DNA of 64,000 bases from Paracentrotus lividus. Its lineage: Eukaryota; Echinodermata; Echinoidea; Camarodonta; Echinidae. This document shows, piece by piece, positions 26,201-34,162 of the stretch. The notes beneath the pieces are model-generated. The model did not search any database. It was not told where the DNA came from and saw only the letters and a program-made list of their open reading frames with translations. Each line of letters opens with the position of its first letter. The stretch's first letter is position 1. The DNA is taken from NCBI GenBank assembly GCA_940671915.1, contig CALNVZ010000406.1, positions 61,955 to 125,954 of the forward strand. The letters are read 5' to 3'. The position numbers and the translations under genes were made by a program.

Positions 26201-29200
26201 TACAAGGAGAATGATCAAGAAAGCTGAAGACTTCATAGGATGCGATCAATTTGGTTTTCGGAGTGGACTTGGCACTCGTGAGGCTATAGCAGTCATGAGA
26301 ATCCTTTGTGACGTAGTCTAGAAGTACAGAAGGATTTAAATATTGCTTTTTGGACTACGAAAAAGCATTTGATCGAGTGAACTGGGTTAAGCTACTGGAT
26401 GTGTTAAAGTCTGTTGGAGTAGACTGGAAGGAAAGACGCCTCATCAAAAACTTATACCTAGACAGACAGTGTGCATAAAAACAGCACATGGTGACTCCGA
26501 ACCAGGGAGTATTGGAGAGGAGTTCGACAAGGCTGCCCACTTTCTCCCATCTTGTTCAACGTCTACGCCGAAGCAATGGTGCAAGAAGCATTCGCAAACA
26601 TGAAGATGGCATATTGTAGGTGGAAAGAAGAGTGAACTCTGTAAGGTTTGCTGATGATAAGGCCATTGTGAGCGATAGTGAAGAAGGCTTCAACGACTTA
26701 TGGACTCGCTCGTTCAGTGGGAGAGGATTCGGAATGAGGATAAATATCAAACAAAACAAAATAATGAAAGTGACAAGATAACAGGAGTTTGACTTAAACA
26801 TTGAAGTCAGTGGGAAGAAACTGGAGCAGGTTAACCACTTCCTAACCTTGGAAGTGTCATCTCTAGTGATGCCTACAATACTAGGAGATAAAACTCGTCA
26901 ATGCTAGCCAAGAAAGCATTCACAAAGCCATAGTAGGGTTCTGACAGCGAAAAGGCTAAATCAAAACTTAAGAAAGAACTAGCCAAATGTTGTTGGTTTG
27001 GAGTGTTGGCTTGTTATGGGCTCTGAGACCTGGAGCCATCGGAGCAGAAGAAAGGATGCTTGAAGTTAGAAATGTTGGGTATGGAGGCGAATGGAGCAAT
27101 CAGCTGGAAAGTATAAAGTACGAAATGATGAGGTATTAAGCGAGTGAAGGAAGAAAGGATCTGCTGAAAATCATCAGAAGACGCAAGAGAACTGGTTATG
27201 GACATTCGTGAGGAAGAAATATGCTCGAGACGTACTTGAAGGGATAAATGATGGAAGGGGGAGGGGAGACAAGAACCGGGTGGTGTCTGCCTGAAGAACT
27301 TACTTATGGAATGATGAAGAGGAAAGCCAGAAGATCGAGAGGGATGGAGAAAGGACTGACTATTGACTATATGGTGTGTGGACCTGCCCCATTGGCAGAA
27401 CACCCAAGAAGAAGAATACATTGGTGTGTGATTATTATTATTGTTATTTTTTTAATCTTAGAAGATTAATTAATGGATGTGCATGTGAATATTGTCCCTT
27501 TACACTGTTAGAAAAAAATAAACAAGTTGTTTAAAATCTTAAACAACTGCGTGTTAACCGGTGAATCGCACAGCGTTGTTGAGAAAATAAACAACCTGTA
27601 GTTGTTCAAAACTTTAACACTCTTGTTGTTTAAAAGTTTAAACCACCTGTTGTTTAATGGTTGTTTAAACTATCAACAGTATTGTTTAACCCTTCTCTCC
27701 AAAAATAAATACGCTCCAACTTTTGGTTAACGCGGCCGGGTGTCGAACTCATGACCTTTCGATTACAAGGCAGACGCTCTATCCACTGAGCCAACACATC
27801 TATACACATACAAGTTTAATGTGTGAGGCTTAAGTTCTTCGCAATGATTGAAATGTTGCGCCGATTCACCTTCCATATGTAACGAGTGATGCTATTGGCT
27901 CATGGCTATCACGTGACATTTGCCTTGGCCTGTTTAAACAAAATTGTTTAATATCTAGACTGTAATCTCTGAACGGGTCTTTTTTGAGGCTATAAAACCT
28001 CGCTTTTCCCGTTTTAAACAACAATGTTTAAATATTAAAGAAGAATGTTTAACTCTTAAACCAATATATTTTAAACAGCGAAATATCAAACCAGGTCATT
28101 TCTGTTTTTATACACTTTTTATAAAGAAATGATATCCATATAGCTCCCATAGACAGATAGAGGAAAACAACAGAGGTTCAAGAAGATATATCGTCGGCTT
28201 TGAGCCAGAATGGCGCTATTGTAGATCAAGGATGTTCCGTATGGAGCCAGAATGGCGCTATTACCATTGACTTTGTACAGTAATAGCGCCCTTCTGGCTC
28301 TCAACGGAACATCTGTAAGATGCAATAACGCCCTTATGGCTCCCAACAGACGATATTTTGTTTGTGCTGTTGCCACATTTTTTTTCCAAAAAGGATGCGC
28401 CCAACAATAAACAGGTCGTGATTATTCAGCAGAATGTATAATTTCTTTGAAGAATACATTAGTAGATTTCAATGAAATTCATCTTAATCAGACTTCAATT
28501 TTGTGCGTCAGTGGACTCCAGTTGCATTTAAACGTCTTCGCAATGCATCCTTTCCTCTTACCTTGGACCATATGAAAGCTATAAATGGTTTTATAATAAT
28601 GATAATTGATAAACCCCACCTGCCAAAATGGCTATTGTTTGCCTTCGGTCTTTTGCTTGACCATGTGTATTCAATAAATACTACCAGGAATGAAAAGTGA
28701 CACCGGCTTTTTTTTGTTTTATGTTTTGGTATGGTTGATGACATTATATGCGTGCTTTATGAAGAAAGTATAACAATATAAAGGAAGCCGAATACATGTA
28801 TGTAAAGTAAATATCATTCATGCATTATGTTGTAATATCCCGAAAAATTCTCCGAAAATGTTAAAAATGCTAAGCAGACAATTTTCTTGGGCGATAATTG
28901 CTCCATAGACATTTGCTCCTGTGATTTGCTCCGCCGATAAATGCTCCACATACACTCTAAAAAAAATGAGTAAAATCTTACCCAATATTGAGCAAAAAGG
29001 TAACTCGCGTGAAATTGAGTAAAAAATATTACTCATGCGTTGAGCTAAATGTTGTTGACTAAAAAATATTACTCATGCGGTTGAGCTAAATGTTACTCAG
29101 AAAAGAGTAACTTTTAGTCATCTATGTATCATTCCTAATCCTAGCTTCGAAAGGAGTAAACCATTAACCATTAGTTTACTCATTTTCTTGCGAGTTACCT

Positions 29201-31814
29201 TTTGACTCTGTTAAGAGTAAACAAAATTTACTCCGTTGGGAGTAAAGCATTAGTTTGCTCCGTTGGGAGTAAAGCATTAGTTTACTCATTTTCTTGCGAG
29301 TTACCTTTTTTTTACATTGTAGAAGTATTTTGCTCAACCATCACTTGCTCTGCTGATAATTGTTGTGCTGACAGTTGCTCAGCCAATATTCTTCCGACAA
29401 ATCCTTCACCGACAATTTTTAAGGCCAAAAATTGTGCACCATTTTTGTTGCAGCTGATATATGCTCCGGTCATACAATGGAACAACAACAAGGCAGCTGG
29501 GCTCGATGATCTTCTCTGTGAGCAGATAAAACACCTTGGCCTTGTAACACTCAAGTGGCTCCTCAACATGCTCAACACCTGCCTCGACACAAACAAGATA
29601 CCCAAGATCTGGAGAAAATCCAATGCCATCGCCTTACTAAAGCCAGGCAAAGACCCAGCGGTCCCGAAGAGCTACAGACCTATCTCCCTGCTATGTCATA
29701 CCTACAAGCTGTTTGAGCGCCTCCTGCTGAATCGGATTGCCACCTTTGTGGATGACCATCTTATCCCTGAACAGGCTGGTTTCAGACCTGGAAAGTCCTG
29801 TACTGGCCAACTACTCAACCTTACCCAGCATATTATTGAGGATGGTTTTGAGAAGGGCCTGATCACAGGAGCTGCCTTTGTAGACCTATCAGCAGCTTAC
29901 GACACTGTCAACCATCGGATCCTAGCCAAGAAGCTCTTTGATCTGACTAAAGACCTGAAGTTCACAGAGCTCATCCAATCAATGCTATCCAACAGGCGCT
30001 TCTTCGTAGATCTCAATGGGAGCCACAGTAGATGGCGCACCCGGAAGAATGGCCTACCTCAAGGGAGTGTCCTTGCCCCACTCCTATTCAACATCTACAC
30101 CAATGATCAACCGGTCCATCCAGAAAGTAGGAGCTTCATATACGCAGATGACCTCTGTATCGCCTCGCAGTGTGACTCATTCAAGGAAATTGAAGCTACA
30201 CTTTCATCTGCTCTGGATGGTCTTGTCCCATACTACGGATCCAACCACCTTCGTGCAAATCCCTCCAAGACGCAGATCAGCGCTTTCCATCTTAAAAATA
30301 GAGAGGCCAACCGTCAACTAAAGGTCAAGTGGTATGGTAAGGCTATAGAGCACACTTTCAACCCAGTTTACCTTGGGGTCACTCTAGATCGCTCCCTCAC
30401 CTACAAGAATCACATCCTGAAAACAAATAAGAAGGTCAGTGCCAGGAACAGCATCCTGAAGAAGCTAGCTAACTCGAAATGGGGCACTGATGCAAGTACC
30501 ATCCGCACAACAGCCCTTGCCCTCTGCTACTCAGCTGCAGAATATGCATGCCCTGTATGGGCAGACGATCTTTACATCCTGAGTGGCATCGCCCCTCCTC
30601 ACATCAGGAGGTCTGCACTCTCTCAAAAGGAGAAACTCAAACAAGAAAATGATCCACTCCACCCTCTCTTCAATGCCTTGCCAACAACAAAGCGTTTGAG
30701 ATCCAGGCATAGTTTTCTTCACAGTACCGTGTCCCTCAACCAGAGCCCCCACAACTGTAGGTAAGACCTTTGGTCAACCCGTCTTGAGTCTGCGCCTCAC
30801 AATGTCATCATCCGCCTTAAGGAATCCCTCCCACCAGGATTCCGTGAACCCTGGCCGTTCTGGCTTTGCTTGAACCGCCTGCGGGCTGGAGTTGGCCGTT
30901 GCACGGTGTTAATGGCCAAATGGGGCATCGACACTGAAGGAAGGCCAGTATGCGAATGCGGAGAGGAGGAGACCATGAGTCACCTTCTACAATGCCCTCT
31001 TCTCCCCTTCCCCTGCTCCCAAGCTGACCTTACTACTCTTTCGCCTAATGGGATCGCCTGCGTTCAATACCTAATGGGTAGAGTCTAATTAAGATTCCCC
31101 TAAGAACCAATACAAGTATATACATGACATGCAATGAATACTATGATCTTTAAAATGTAATCAAGTATAATTACAAATCAAACAGAAGAATAGGAGAAAG
31201 GACTCGAGAAGAAGAAGATACAAATAAATTTTCCCCTCTCTTAGCAAACTCTGGGGATAACAACATTAGCGAATAAAGATGGTGTCCCAAATACCAGGCA
31301 AAATATAAAGGCATGAGGCAAAAATAAATATGTTCAAAGATTATGTAAAAGTGTTTTTCTTACAAAGGCCTGTATTCTAAAGCGTAGACTGAGTTTGTAG
31401 TTGTTGCAGTTTTTTCTCTAATTCACAAAAAAAAATTATAATTTAGAATGCTAATTTTTAATATAAATTTTCCTTATATAATTCATGACAATTGTATCCT
31501 AAAAATTATGTTATTGATATCTATTACACATGTATTTTATTGGTTTATGAATTTGTTATCTATTTTTTTGTTTATTCAACCTTTTGTTCCTTTTTTTCGC
31601 AGTAACTTTTCCAATCATGATTATGGTAAAATAAATCATTTTCACCCAATGAAATTGAAAAAATCATATCTTTATGGATAAGGTTATTGAATGATTTGTA
31701 TATTTAAGATAATAAAGGGATTATTTTTTAACAAGCCTCATTTGTGCTTTTTATATTCCCGCCACAATTGTATGTACTAAGAAGACAAATTGTTTGTAAT
31801 ATGTTTTTAATGTG

Positions 31815-31847
<33 letters not shown>

Positions 31848-33429
31848 ATTAGAAATCAATCTTGGTACTGGATTTTTTTTCCATTCACAATTGTTAGGAA
31901 TGATATAAATAATATTTTAACCAAAACTAAGCATTCTAGGAGCTTTATTTAGTGAATTAGAGAAAAAAGTATAGTTTCATGAATAAATTAACATAATTAA
32001 TTCATATAAAATAAAATATATGAATTTAGTGAAATTTACCTATGCAACCGCGTAGTAGATTACGTCATTCTCTACCATCGTGCAAATTTTCGCCGCAATC
32101 GCGCGATCCGCGGCCGAGATCTTAAGAGGGGGGGGGGGCATAATGCCCCCCCCCCCCGAATGACTATGATCAAAATACCCCGGGAGTATTATGGTTAATC
32201 ATGTTAAAAATGTGTTTATGATATGTATTGATTAAACACAGTTTTTACAAGAAGAGCTTGGTTCCAAAAGGGACTAAATCAATATCTGACCAAATTTCAC
32301 TTTTTAATCTAAATATATGCACCTAGCACAAGGGATTAAAATGCCCAACATTGCATTCCAAAATTTTTTTGGAATTTTTTTTTTTGAGGTTTCAAATTTC
32401 TGTTTCATTCCAAAAGGGACTTAATCCAAAACAGTTTTTTTCCAAAAGGGACTAAATCCAGTCTGTGGATTCTAAATATCAAACTTTAACTATGTTCCCG
32501 TCGGATATATATTCTGATTTTTGCACACAGGCTGTAGATATTGATCTAAGATTTTGAAAGAAAATTTGAATAAATTTGATTAATATTCAAGAATTTAATG
32601 AATATTCTTGGATTCAGTCCCTTTTGGAATGAAATATTTGAACCGACTGAAAATCAAATTTGTTGCCGAAAATTTTTTTTTTTCGAAATTTATGATTTTT
32701 ACTTTTATTTTATTCATACACCTTCAGAATAACATTTAAACACATTTTTGGCTGACCAAAAACTTCAATTAGGCAAAATAATTGGGAAAATAGACGATTT
32801 ACGGGAGTCATTCCAAAAGGGACTAAATCCATAGAAATTGAAATTTCAAAAATTCATAAAAAATAAAAAATTTTATCTAGATTTTTTTAATTGTTATTAA
32901 AATGGTCTAAGACAATTATACTAGCATGTGTACCAAAATTAAGTCATATGGTTCACGGTAAAGTGATAAATAAAAAATCATTGATTTACTCGAAATCTCC
33001 AAAAGTGGATTTACTCCCTTTTGGAAACAAACTCTTCATATGTATTTATGTTTAAAAAGTAGTTTGGAACACTTCTGTACAAAACAAATTTTGTTAAATC
33101 TACTTTTGTGCTACAATAATACATGCAGTCTGATAGCAGGTCACCTGAAAAGTGAAGGCCTTCAAAAGCAATTTTCATATTATATGTTTTGAAAGGTATT
33201 ATAATTCTTAAAAGAAGACAGCAATTAATAAATTTTATTCAGTTTACAAAAAAAAATATGTGTGAAATGACTTCAAAATTTAATGAAATCACATCTTCTT
33301 CTGTCTTCTTTTGTAAAGCTTGATGAACGAGAATCAAGAATCTGGGAGAAGCTTGAGGGCAAAGTCTATGAAAAGCAGGTTCATTCGGAGATCATGAGGA
33401 TTGATAATTACCTAAGTACAGATGAAGAG
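13069..33429 (+). CDS. Roc-domain (ROCO-like) GTPase gene, partial, multi-exon
   Basis: Four exons (13069-13259, 15274-15360, 25417-25566, 33319-33429) join in phase 0 and give a continuous 179-codon stretch with the order of a Roc GTPase domain. That order is the G3 motif DFGGQ with the following YYITHP, the hydrophobic strand SVYIVVFPLNLDLDD, the helix ILDLIEFWLMSIYIHA, the G4-region strand KILLIGTFSHTD, and the later GKVYEKQV...IDN block. Roc domains occur in ROCO kinases and in many invertebrate NLR- or death-domain-like proteins, where they bind GTP and drive dimerisation. The P-loop (G1) and the COR or effector domain are not visible, so the gene runs out of recognisable range on both sides. 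The introns are loaded with transposons; the one from 15361 to 25416 is about 10 kb. The exact family member cannot be named. Confidence 0.75.
13690..14520 (-). pseudogene. decayed LINE reverse transcriptase C-terminus
   Basis: On the minus strand, 14499-14296 reads PSPGTHYQ followed by LKEVKKLKYLGSILSDD. This is the block just after the catalytic core in many non-LTR reverse transcriptases (F-x-YLGS-x-[IL]S-x-D). After frameshifts, 14080-13950 gives IRWQER and LKQILYGEVSSGKKRRGE, matching the typical C-terminal R-W-Q-[DE]-R and L-YGEL-x-x-G-x-R-x-x-G motifs of the same elements. Several stops and frame changes show that it is dead. It lies in the intron between the first two Roc exons, antisense to the gene. 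The flanks at 14521-15240 may be more of the same element but carry no motif I can defend. Confidence 0.7.
14521..15273. other. intron sequence, no clear feature
   Basis: Moderately GC-balanced, so it may be older LINE sequence from the minus strand. No conserved motif was recognised. It ends at the acceptor ATACCAACAG of the next Roc exon. Confidence 0.4.
15274..15360 (+). CDS. Roc exon B: central beta strand
   Basis: An 87-bp exon (29 codons) between the acceptor ACCAACAG and the donor TTT|GTGAGT, in phase 0 at both ends. It encodes LFLSWRSVYIVVFPLNLDLDD and then KPERTENF. Directly after the YYITHP of exon A this rebuilds the usual Roc sequence Y-Y-x-T-H-x-x-F-L-x-x-x-x-[VL]-Y-[IL]-[LV]-V. 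The agreement of sequence, phase and splice sites makes this a secure exon. Confidence 0.82.
15361..15824. other. intron sequence
   Basis: AT-rich sequence with no exon or transposon signal. Confidence 0.4.
15825..15929. repeat. compound microsatellite (CA)n(TA)n
   Basis: About 60 bp of CA repeat runs directly into about 42 bp of TA repeat. The long frames crossing it on both strands encode only HTHTHT or IYIYIY and are not genes. Confidence 0.95.
16186..17085. mobile_element. 900-bp palindromic element, TA-flanked
   Basis: The outer ends are CAGTGTGTCCCACAG and its inverse, with TA on both sides. The two arms (about 16186-16615 and 16640-17085) pair over almost their whole length; for example CAGCTCACCAATATT near 16529 pairs with AATATTGGTGAGCTG near 16733. 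The structure and TA sites point to a non-autonomous Tc1/mariner-type foldback MITE. It has no transposase and lies in the large Roc intron. Confidence 0.85.
17158..17221. repeat. (TA)n microsatellite
   Basis: About 64 bp of uninterrupted TA repeat. Confidence 0.95.
17236..17416 (-). repeat. tRNA-like core inside a short inverted repeat
   Basis: On the minus strand GTCTAGTAGTTAAGGC (A-box-like) is followed about 35 bp later by CCCGGGTTCGATTCCCGG (B box and T arm). The acceptor stem does not pair, so it is not a working tRNA gene. It is enclosed by GAGAATAATAGTTGAC (17240-17255) and its inverse near 17390-17405. This suggests a tRNA-derived SINE captured in, or forming, a foldback element. 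Confidence 0.6.
17493..19273. mobile_element. 1.8-kb palindromic element, TA-flanked
   Basis: The ends are AACACAACACAAAAAGAAAG and its inverse, each next to TA. The arms are about 0.85 kb and pair throughout, including TTCATGCTTCAGTGAGCACG (18024) against its inverse near 18640. The centre lies near 18380. No transposase is encoded. Open frames in the arms are mirror images of each other and are not genes. Confidence 0.88.
19288..21958. mobile_element. 2.7-kb palindromic element, TA-flanked, with nested insertion
   Basis: Both ends carry AACYCCTCACAAAAAGTTTC and continue with GCAAGTAGACTTTGGGCC, flanked by TA. The inner parts hold AT-rich tandem units of about 120 bp (19560-19827 and 20671-21010) built around ATTCATGAATATAGTAATAT. 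A second palindrome is inserted at 19828-20670. A degraded copy of the right end is found again at 57110-57330. Confidence 0.85.
19828..20670. mobile_element. 843-bp palindromic element, CCGAGTGAGTCA ends, TA-flanked
   Basis: The ends are CCGAGTGAGTCAAAAAAAAC and, in reverse, CCTGGTGAGTCAAAAAAAAC, with TA on each side. The arms pair across the element (CTTTACGCTTGGATGAACGC near 19968 against its inverse near 20511). Removing it restores the host repeat unit GAATATA-GTGATAAAT seen intact near 21000, which gives a clean insertion proof. It is Tc1/mariner-like and non-coding. Confidence 0.88.
21985..22415 (+). repeat. dispersed repeat starting AGCTCATCCTGCCCGAAGGG
   Basis: Begins with a hairpin (AGCTCATC..GCCCGAAGGGC..GATGAGCT), continues with GTCGTCTGTCGTCCGTCCAC and ends near GATGCCGGGTGAGCACC. 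I recognise this layout as a very abundant repeat of marine invertebrates. Its mobilisation mechanism is not known to me. It is non-coding. Confidence 0.7.
22436..25287. mobile_element. 2.85-kb element of the CCGAGTGAGTCA family
   Basis: The same ends as the 843-bp element, with TA on both sides. The left arm (22436-22737) and a shorter right arm (25142-25287) match that element, but the interior (22738-25141) is unrelated and non-coding. The interior includes G and C runs at 24104-24117 and 24297-24315, and GGTAATATGGGC or GGTAAGATGGGC words at 24560-24970. It is probably an older copy with further insertions. Confidence 0.8.
25417..25566 (+). CDS. Roc exon C: helix and G4-like strand
   Basis: A 150-bp exon (50 codons) from the acceptor AATATGTCAG to the donor AAAAG|GTGAGA, in phase 0 on both sides. 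It encodes ILDLIEFWLMSIYIHA and then KILLIGTFSHTD. This is the Roc pattern of a helix with F-W-L-x-S-I-x-x-H-A followed by the [IL]-[LI]-[VI]-G-T-H-x-D strand. Compared with the usual G-T-H-x-D, two residues (Phe-Ser) sit between Thr and His. They may alter the guanine-specificity loop, or the loop may simply be longer in this paralogue. Confidence 0.82.
25660..27470 (+). pseudogene. LINE endonuclease-reverse transcriptase pseudogene
   Basis: With frameshifts this stretch follows a non-LTR reverse transcriptase from before the palm to the C-terminus. It shows LYTKVRKLNG at 25710, IPIPKK near 26110, FRSGLGTREAIAVMR near 26257, LDYEKAFDRVNW near 26350, GVRQGCPLSPILFNVYAEA at 26518-26575, RFADDKAIVSDSEEG near 26643, NIEVSGKKLEQV near 26800, and a basic C-terminal tail ending near 27420. 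The catalytic Asp-Asp pair is F-A-D-D, the form common in L1- and RTE-like elements. No frame stays open for more than about 130 codons, so it is inactive. The endonuclease domain is missing (5' truncation). It lies in the Roc intron in the gene's own orientation and ends in an ATTATTATT-type tail. Confidence 0.85.
27497..28100. mobile_element. GTTGTTTAA-rich element with an internal tRNA-like block
   Basis: The left third has many GTTGTTTAA and TTAAACAAC words that pair with the right third (28010-28080). The middle holds a tRNA-like block on the minus strand (27796-27735): GGCTCAGTGGATAGAGC (A box), then CTTGTAA as an anticodon-like loop, then GAGTTCGACACCC (B box). Stem pairing is poor, so it is not a functional tRNA. 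A degraded copy of 27710-28100 lies at 52215-52640. Confidence 0.65.
28188..28357. repeat. 170-bp hairpin with duplicated arms
   Basis: The arms 28188-28263 and 28279-28357 are reverse complements with few mismatches. Each arm itself contains two copies of GAGCCAGAATGGCGCTATT or its complement. The loop is about 15 bp. Its transcript could fold into a long hairpin. A further partial copy of the arm lies at about 28138-28160. Confidence 0.75.
28363..28835. other. no gene seen
   Basis: AT-rich intron sequence with frames on both strands that lack domain signatures. Confidence 0.4.
28840..29450 (+). repeat. TTGCTCC minisatellite interrupted by a MITE
   Basis: Outer parts (28880-28950 and 29328-29450) consist of 12-16 bp degenerate units around ATTTGCTCCGCCGATAA. 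Between them (about 28953-29327) lies an element with ends CACTCTAAAAAAAATGAG and, inversely, CTACAATGTAAAAAAAAGG. Its inner repeats are GAGTAAAGCATTAGTTT and ATTACTCATGCG. The MITE appears to have inserted into the minisatellite. Confidence 0.6.
29455..31088 (+). pseudogene. nearly intact LINE reverse transcriptase, one in-frame stop
   Basis: One reading frame runs from NNKAAGLDDLLCEQIKHLG to GIACVQYLMGRV, broken only by TAA at 30762-30764. Motifs in order are IALLKPGKDP, YRPISLLCHTYKLFERLLLNR, EQAGFRPGKSC, VDLSAAYDTV (29880), GLPQGSVLAPLLFNIYTND (30051), the catalytic FIYADDL (30135), YLGVTLDRSL (30370), and a C-terminal CECG...HLLQCP zinc-knuckle-like block (30951-30999) after NRLRAGVGRC. 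This resembles the CR1/jockey group of LINEs. The endonuclease half is absent, so the copy is 5' truncated at its junction with the TTGCTCC repeat. A start codon at 29202 lies in that repeat and gives a spurious chimeric N-terminus. The good state of the frame marks it as a recent insertion. About 140 bp of 3' UTR ends in GAAGAAGAAGATACAAATAAA-like sequence. Confidence 0.88.
31089..31814. other. LINE 3' region and intron sequence
   Basis: 31089-31230 is probably the LINE 3' UTR. The rest is AT-rich without a recognised feature. Confidence 0.45.
31815..31846. repeat. poly(A) run, 32 bp
   Basis: Uninterrupted A run preceded by TTAATGTG. It may be the tail of an unrecognised retroposed copy or a simple repeat. 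Confidence 0.9.
31847..32249. other. no gene; short G-run/C-run hairpin
   Basis: AT-rich except 32040-32160, which holds CGCGCGATCCGCGGCC and a G run directly followed by CATAATG and a C run. The G and C runs can pair as a hairpin. Confidence 0.5.
32250..33036. mobile_element. element with six TTCCAAAAGGGACTAAATCC boxes
   Basis: Imperfect inverted ends (32250-32282 and 33007-33036) carry AAGAGTTTG-like sequence followed by the box. Six boxes are seen: plus at 32262, 32408, 32440 and 32811; minus at 32610-32629 and 33007-33026. Sequence between boxes is AT-rich and non-coding. Multiple near-perfect copies in both orientations are typical of transposase-binding sites in a non-autonomous DNA element. 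That role is an inference. Confidence 0.6.
33319..33429 (+). CDS. Roc exon D: GKxYEK..IDN block
   Basis: A 111-bp exon (37 codons) between the acceptor CTTTTGTAAAG and the donor GAAGAG|GTGAGT, in phase 0 on both sides. It encodes LDERESRIWEKL and then EGKVYEKQVHSEIMRIDN and YLSTDEE. In Roc domains the segment after the G4 strand reads I-x-x-x-L-x-G-K-x-Y-x-x-x-[IV] and ends in [VI]-D-N, so this is the expected continuation of exon C. The next exon should encode the end of Roc (L-R-x-x-I, then a W-L motif), but I did not find it. Confidence 0.78.
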
Positions 33430-34160
33430 GTGAGTCTTTTTGTTGTTGTGTTTTATCCTCAACAGTTAGGTGAATTCTCAAAAGATTTATACTTGATGGT
33501 AGAGGTACCTCAGTCCACGCAGTACATTAGTCCACGCACCCTCTAATACGCGCGATGCAAAGCGGTATGTGTGCTCAATTTCTTGAACAGAGATACCACA
33601 AATACTTTGGGGAAAATCACTGGTTTCTTGTTTTTCTATAATTTCATGAAATAATTAGGAATACACATTATTGAGACAGGTAATGAATATTTACATTCAC
33701 TTACTGTATGTGCGTGGACTAATGAACCGTTCAGTTTTGTGGAAGAAAATTGACACAGTCGCATAATCGACTCCAGCTGGCGCATTCACCAAATATTTCT
33801 GTCGTAATTTTCTCTAGAAATGTTACTCAGAATAGATTACATTCAATAGAGGTAAAAAAAAAATAATTAATGCAAATATTAAATTATCTTAGTGTTAGCA
33901 GTTGAAAACGAAATGCGTGGACTAAGGTACTTCCATGATACTATTTTTTTTTTTCTGGCTACAACGACGTTATGTTGCTCCGGCTTTAATTTCTTGAATG
34001 TGTTGGTCACTACTTTCAATTTCCGGGATCCTGGCTATATCTTGGACGATCCCTCAACCCTTCCCGGGGATTTTTCTTCCAAAACGTTTGCCACCCCCCA
34101 GAAGATGGTCATTTTCGCCATTTTTTCTTATTTTGGGGGCCCTCTCTTACCTGTGGTATT
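33430..34160. other. intron or 3' flank, no exon found
   Basis: Searched for a continuation of the Roc domain in phase 0 without success. AT-rich, with CAGTCCACGCAGTACATTAG and GTGCGTGGACTAATGAACC near 33510 and 33710 as a short inverted pair. Confidence 0.4.
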
Positions 34161-34162
34161 CC

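Noticed and set aside
27735..27796. tRNA gene (Thr-like, TGT) on the minus strand
   Set aside because: Anticodon, T and acceptor stems do not pair; it is a tRNA-derived block inside a repeat.
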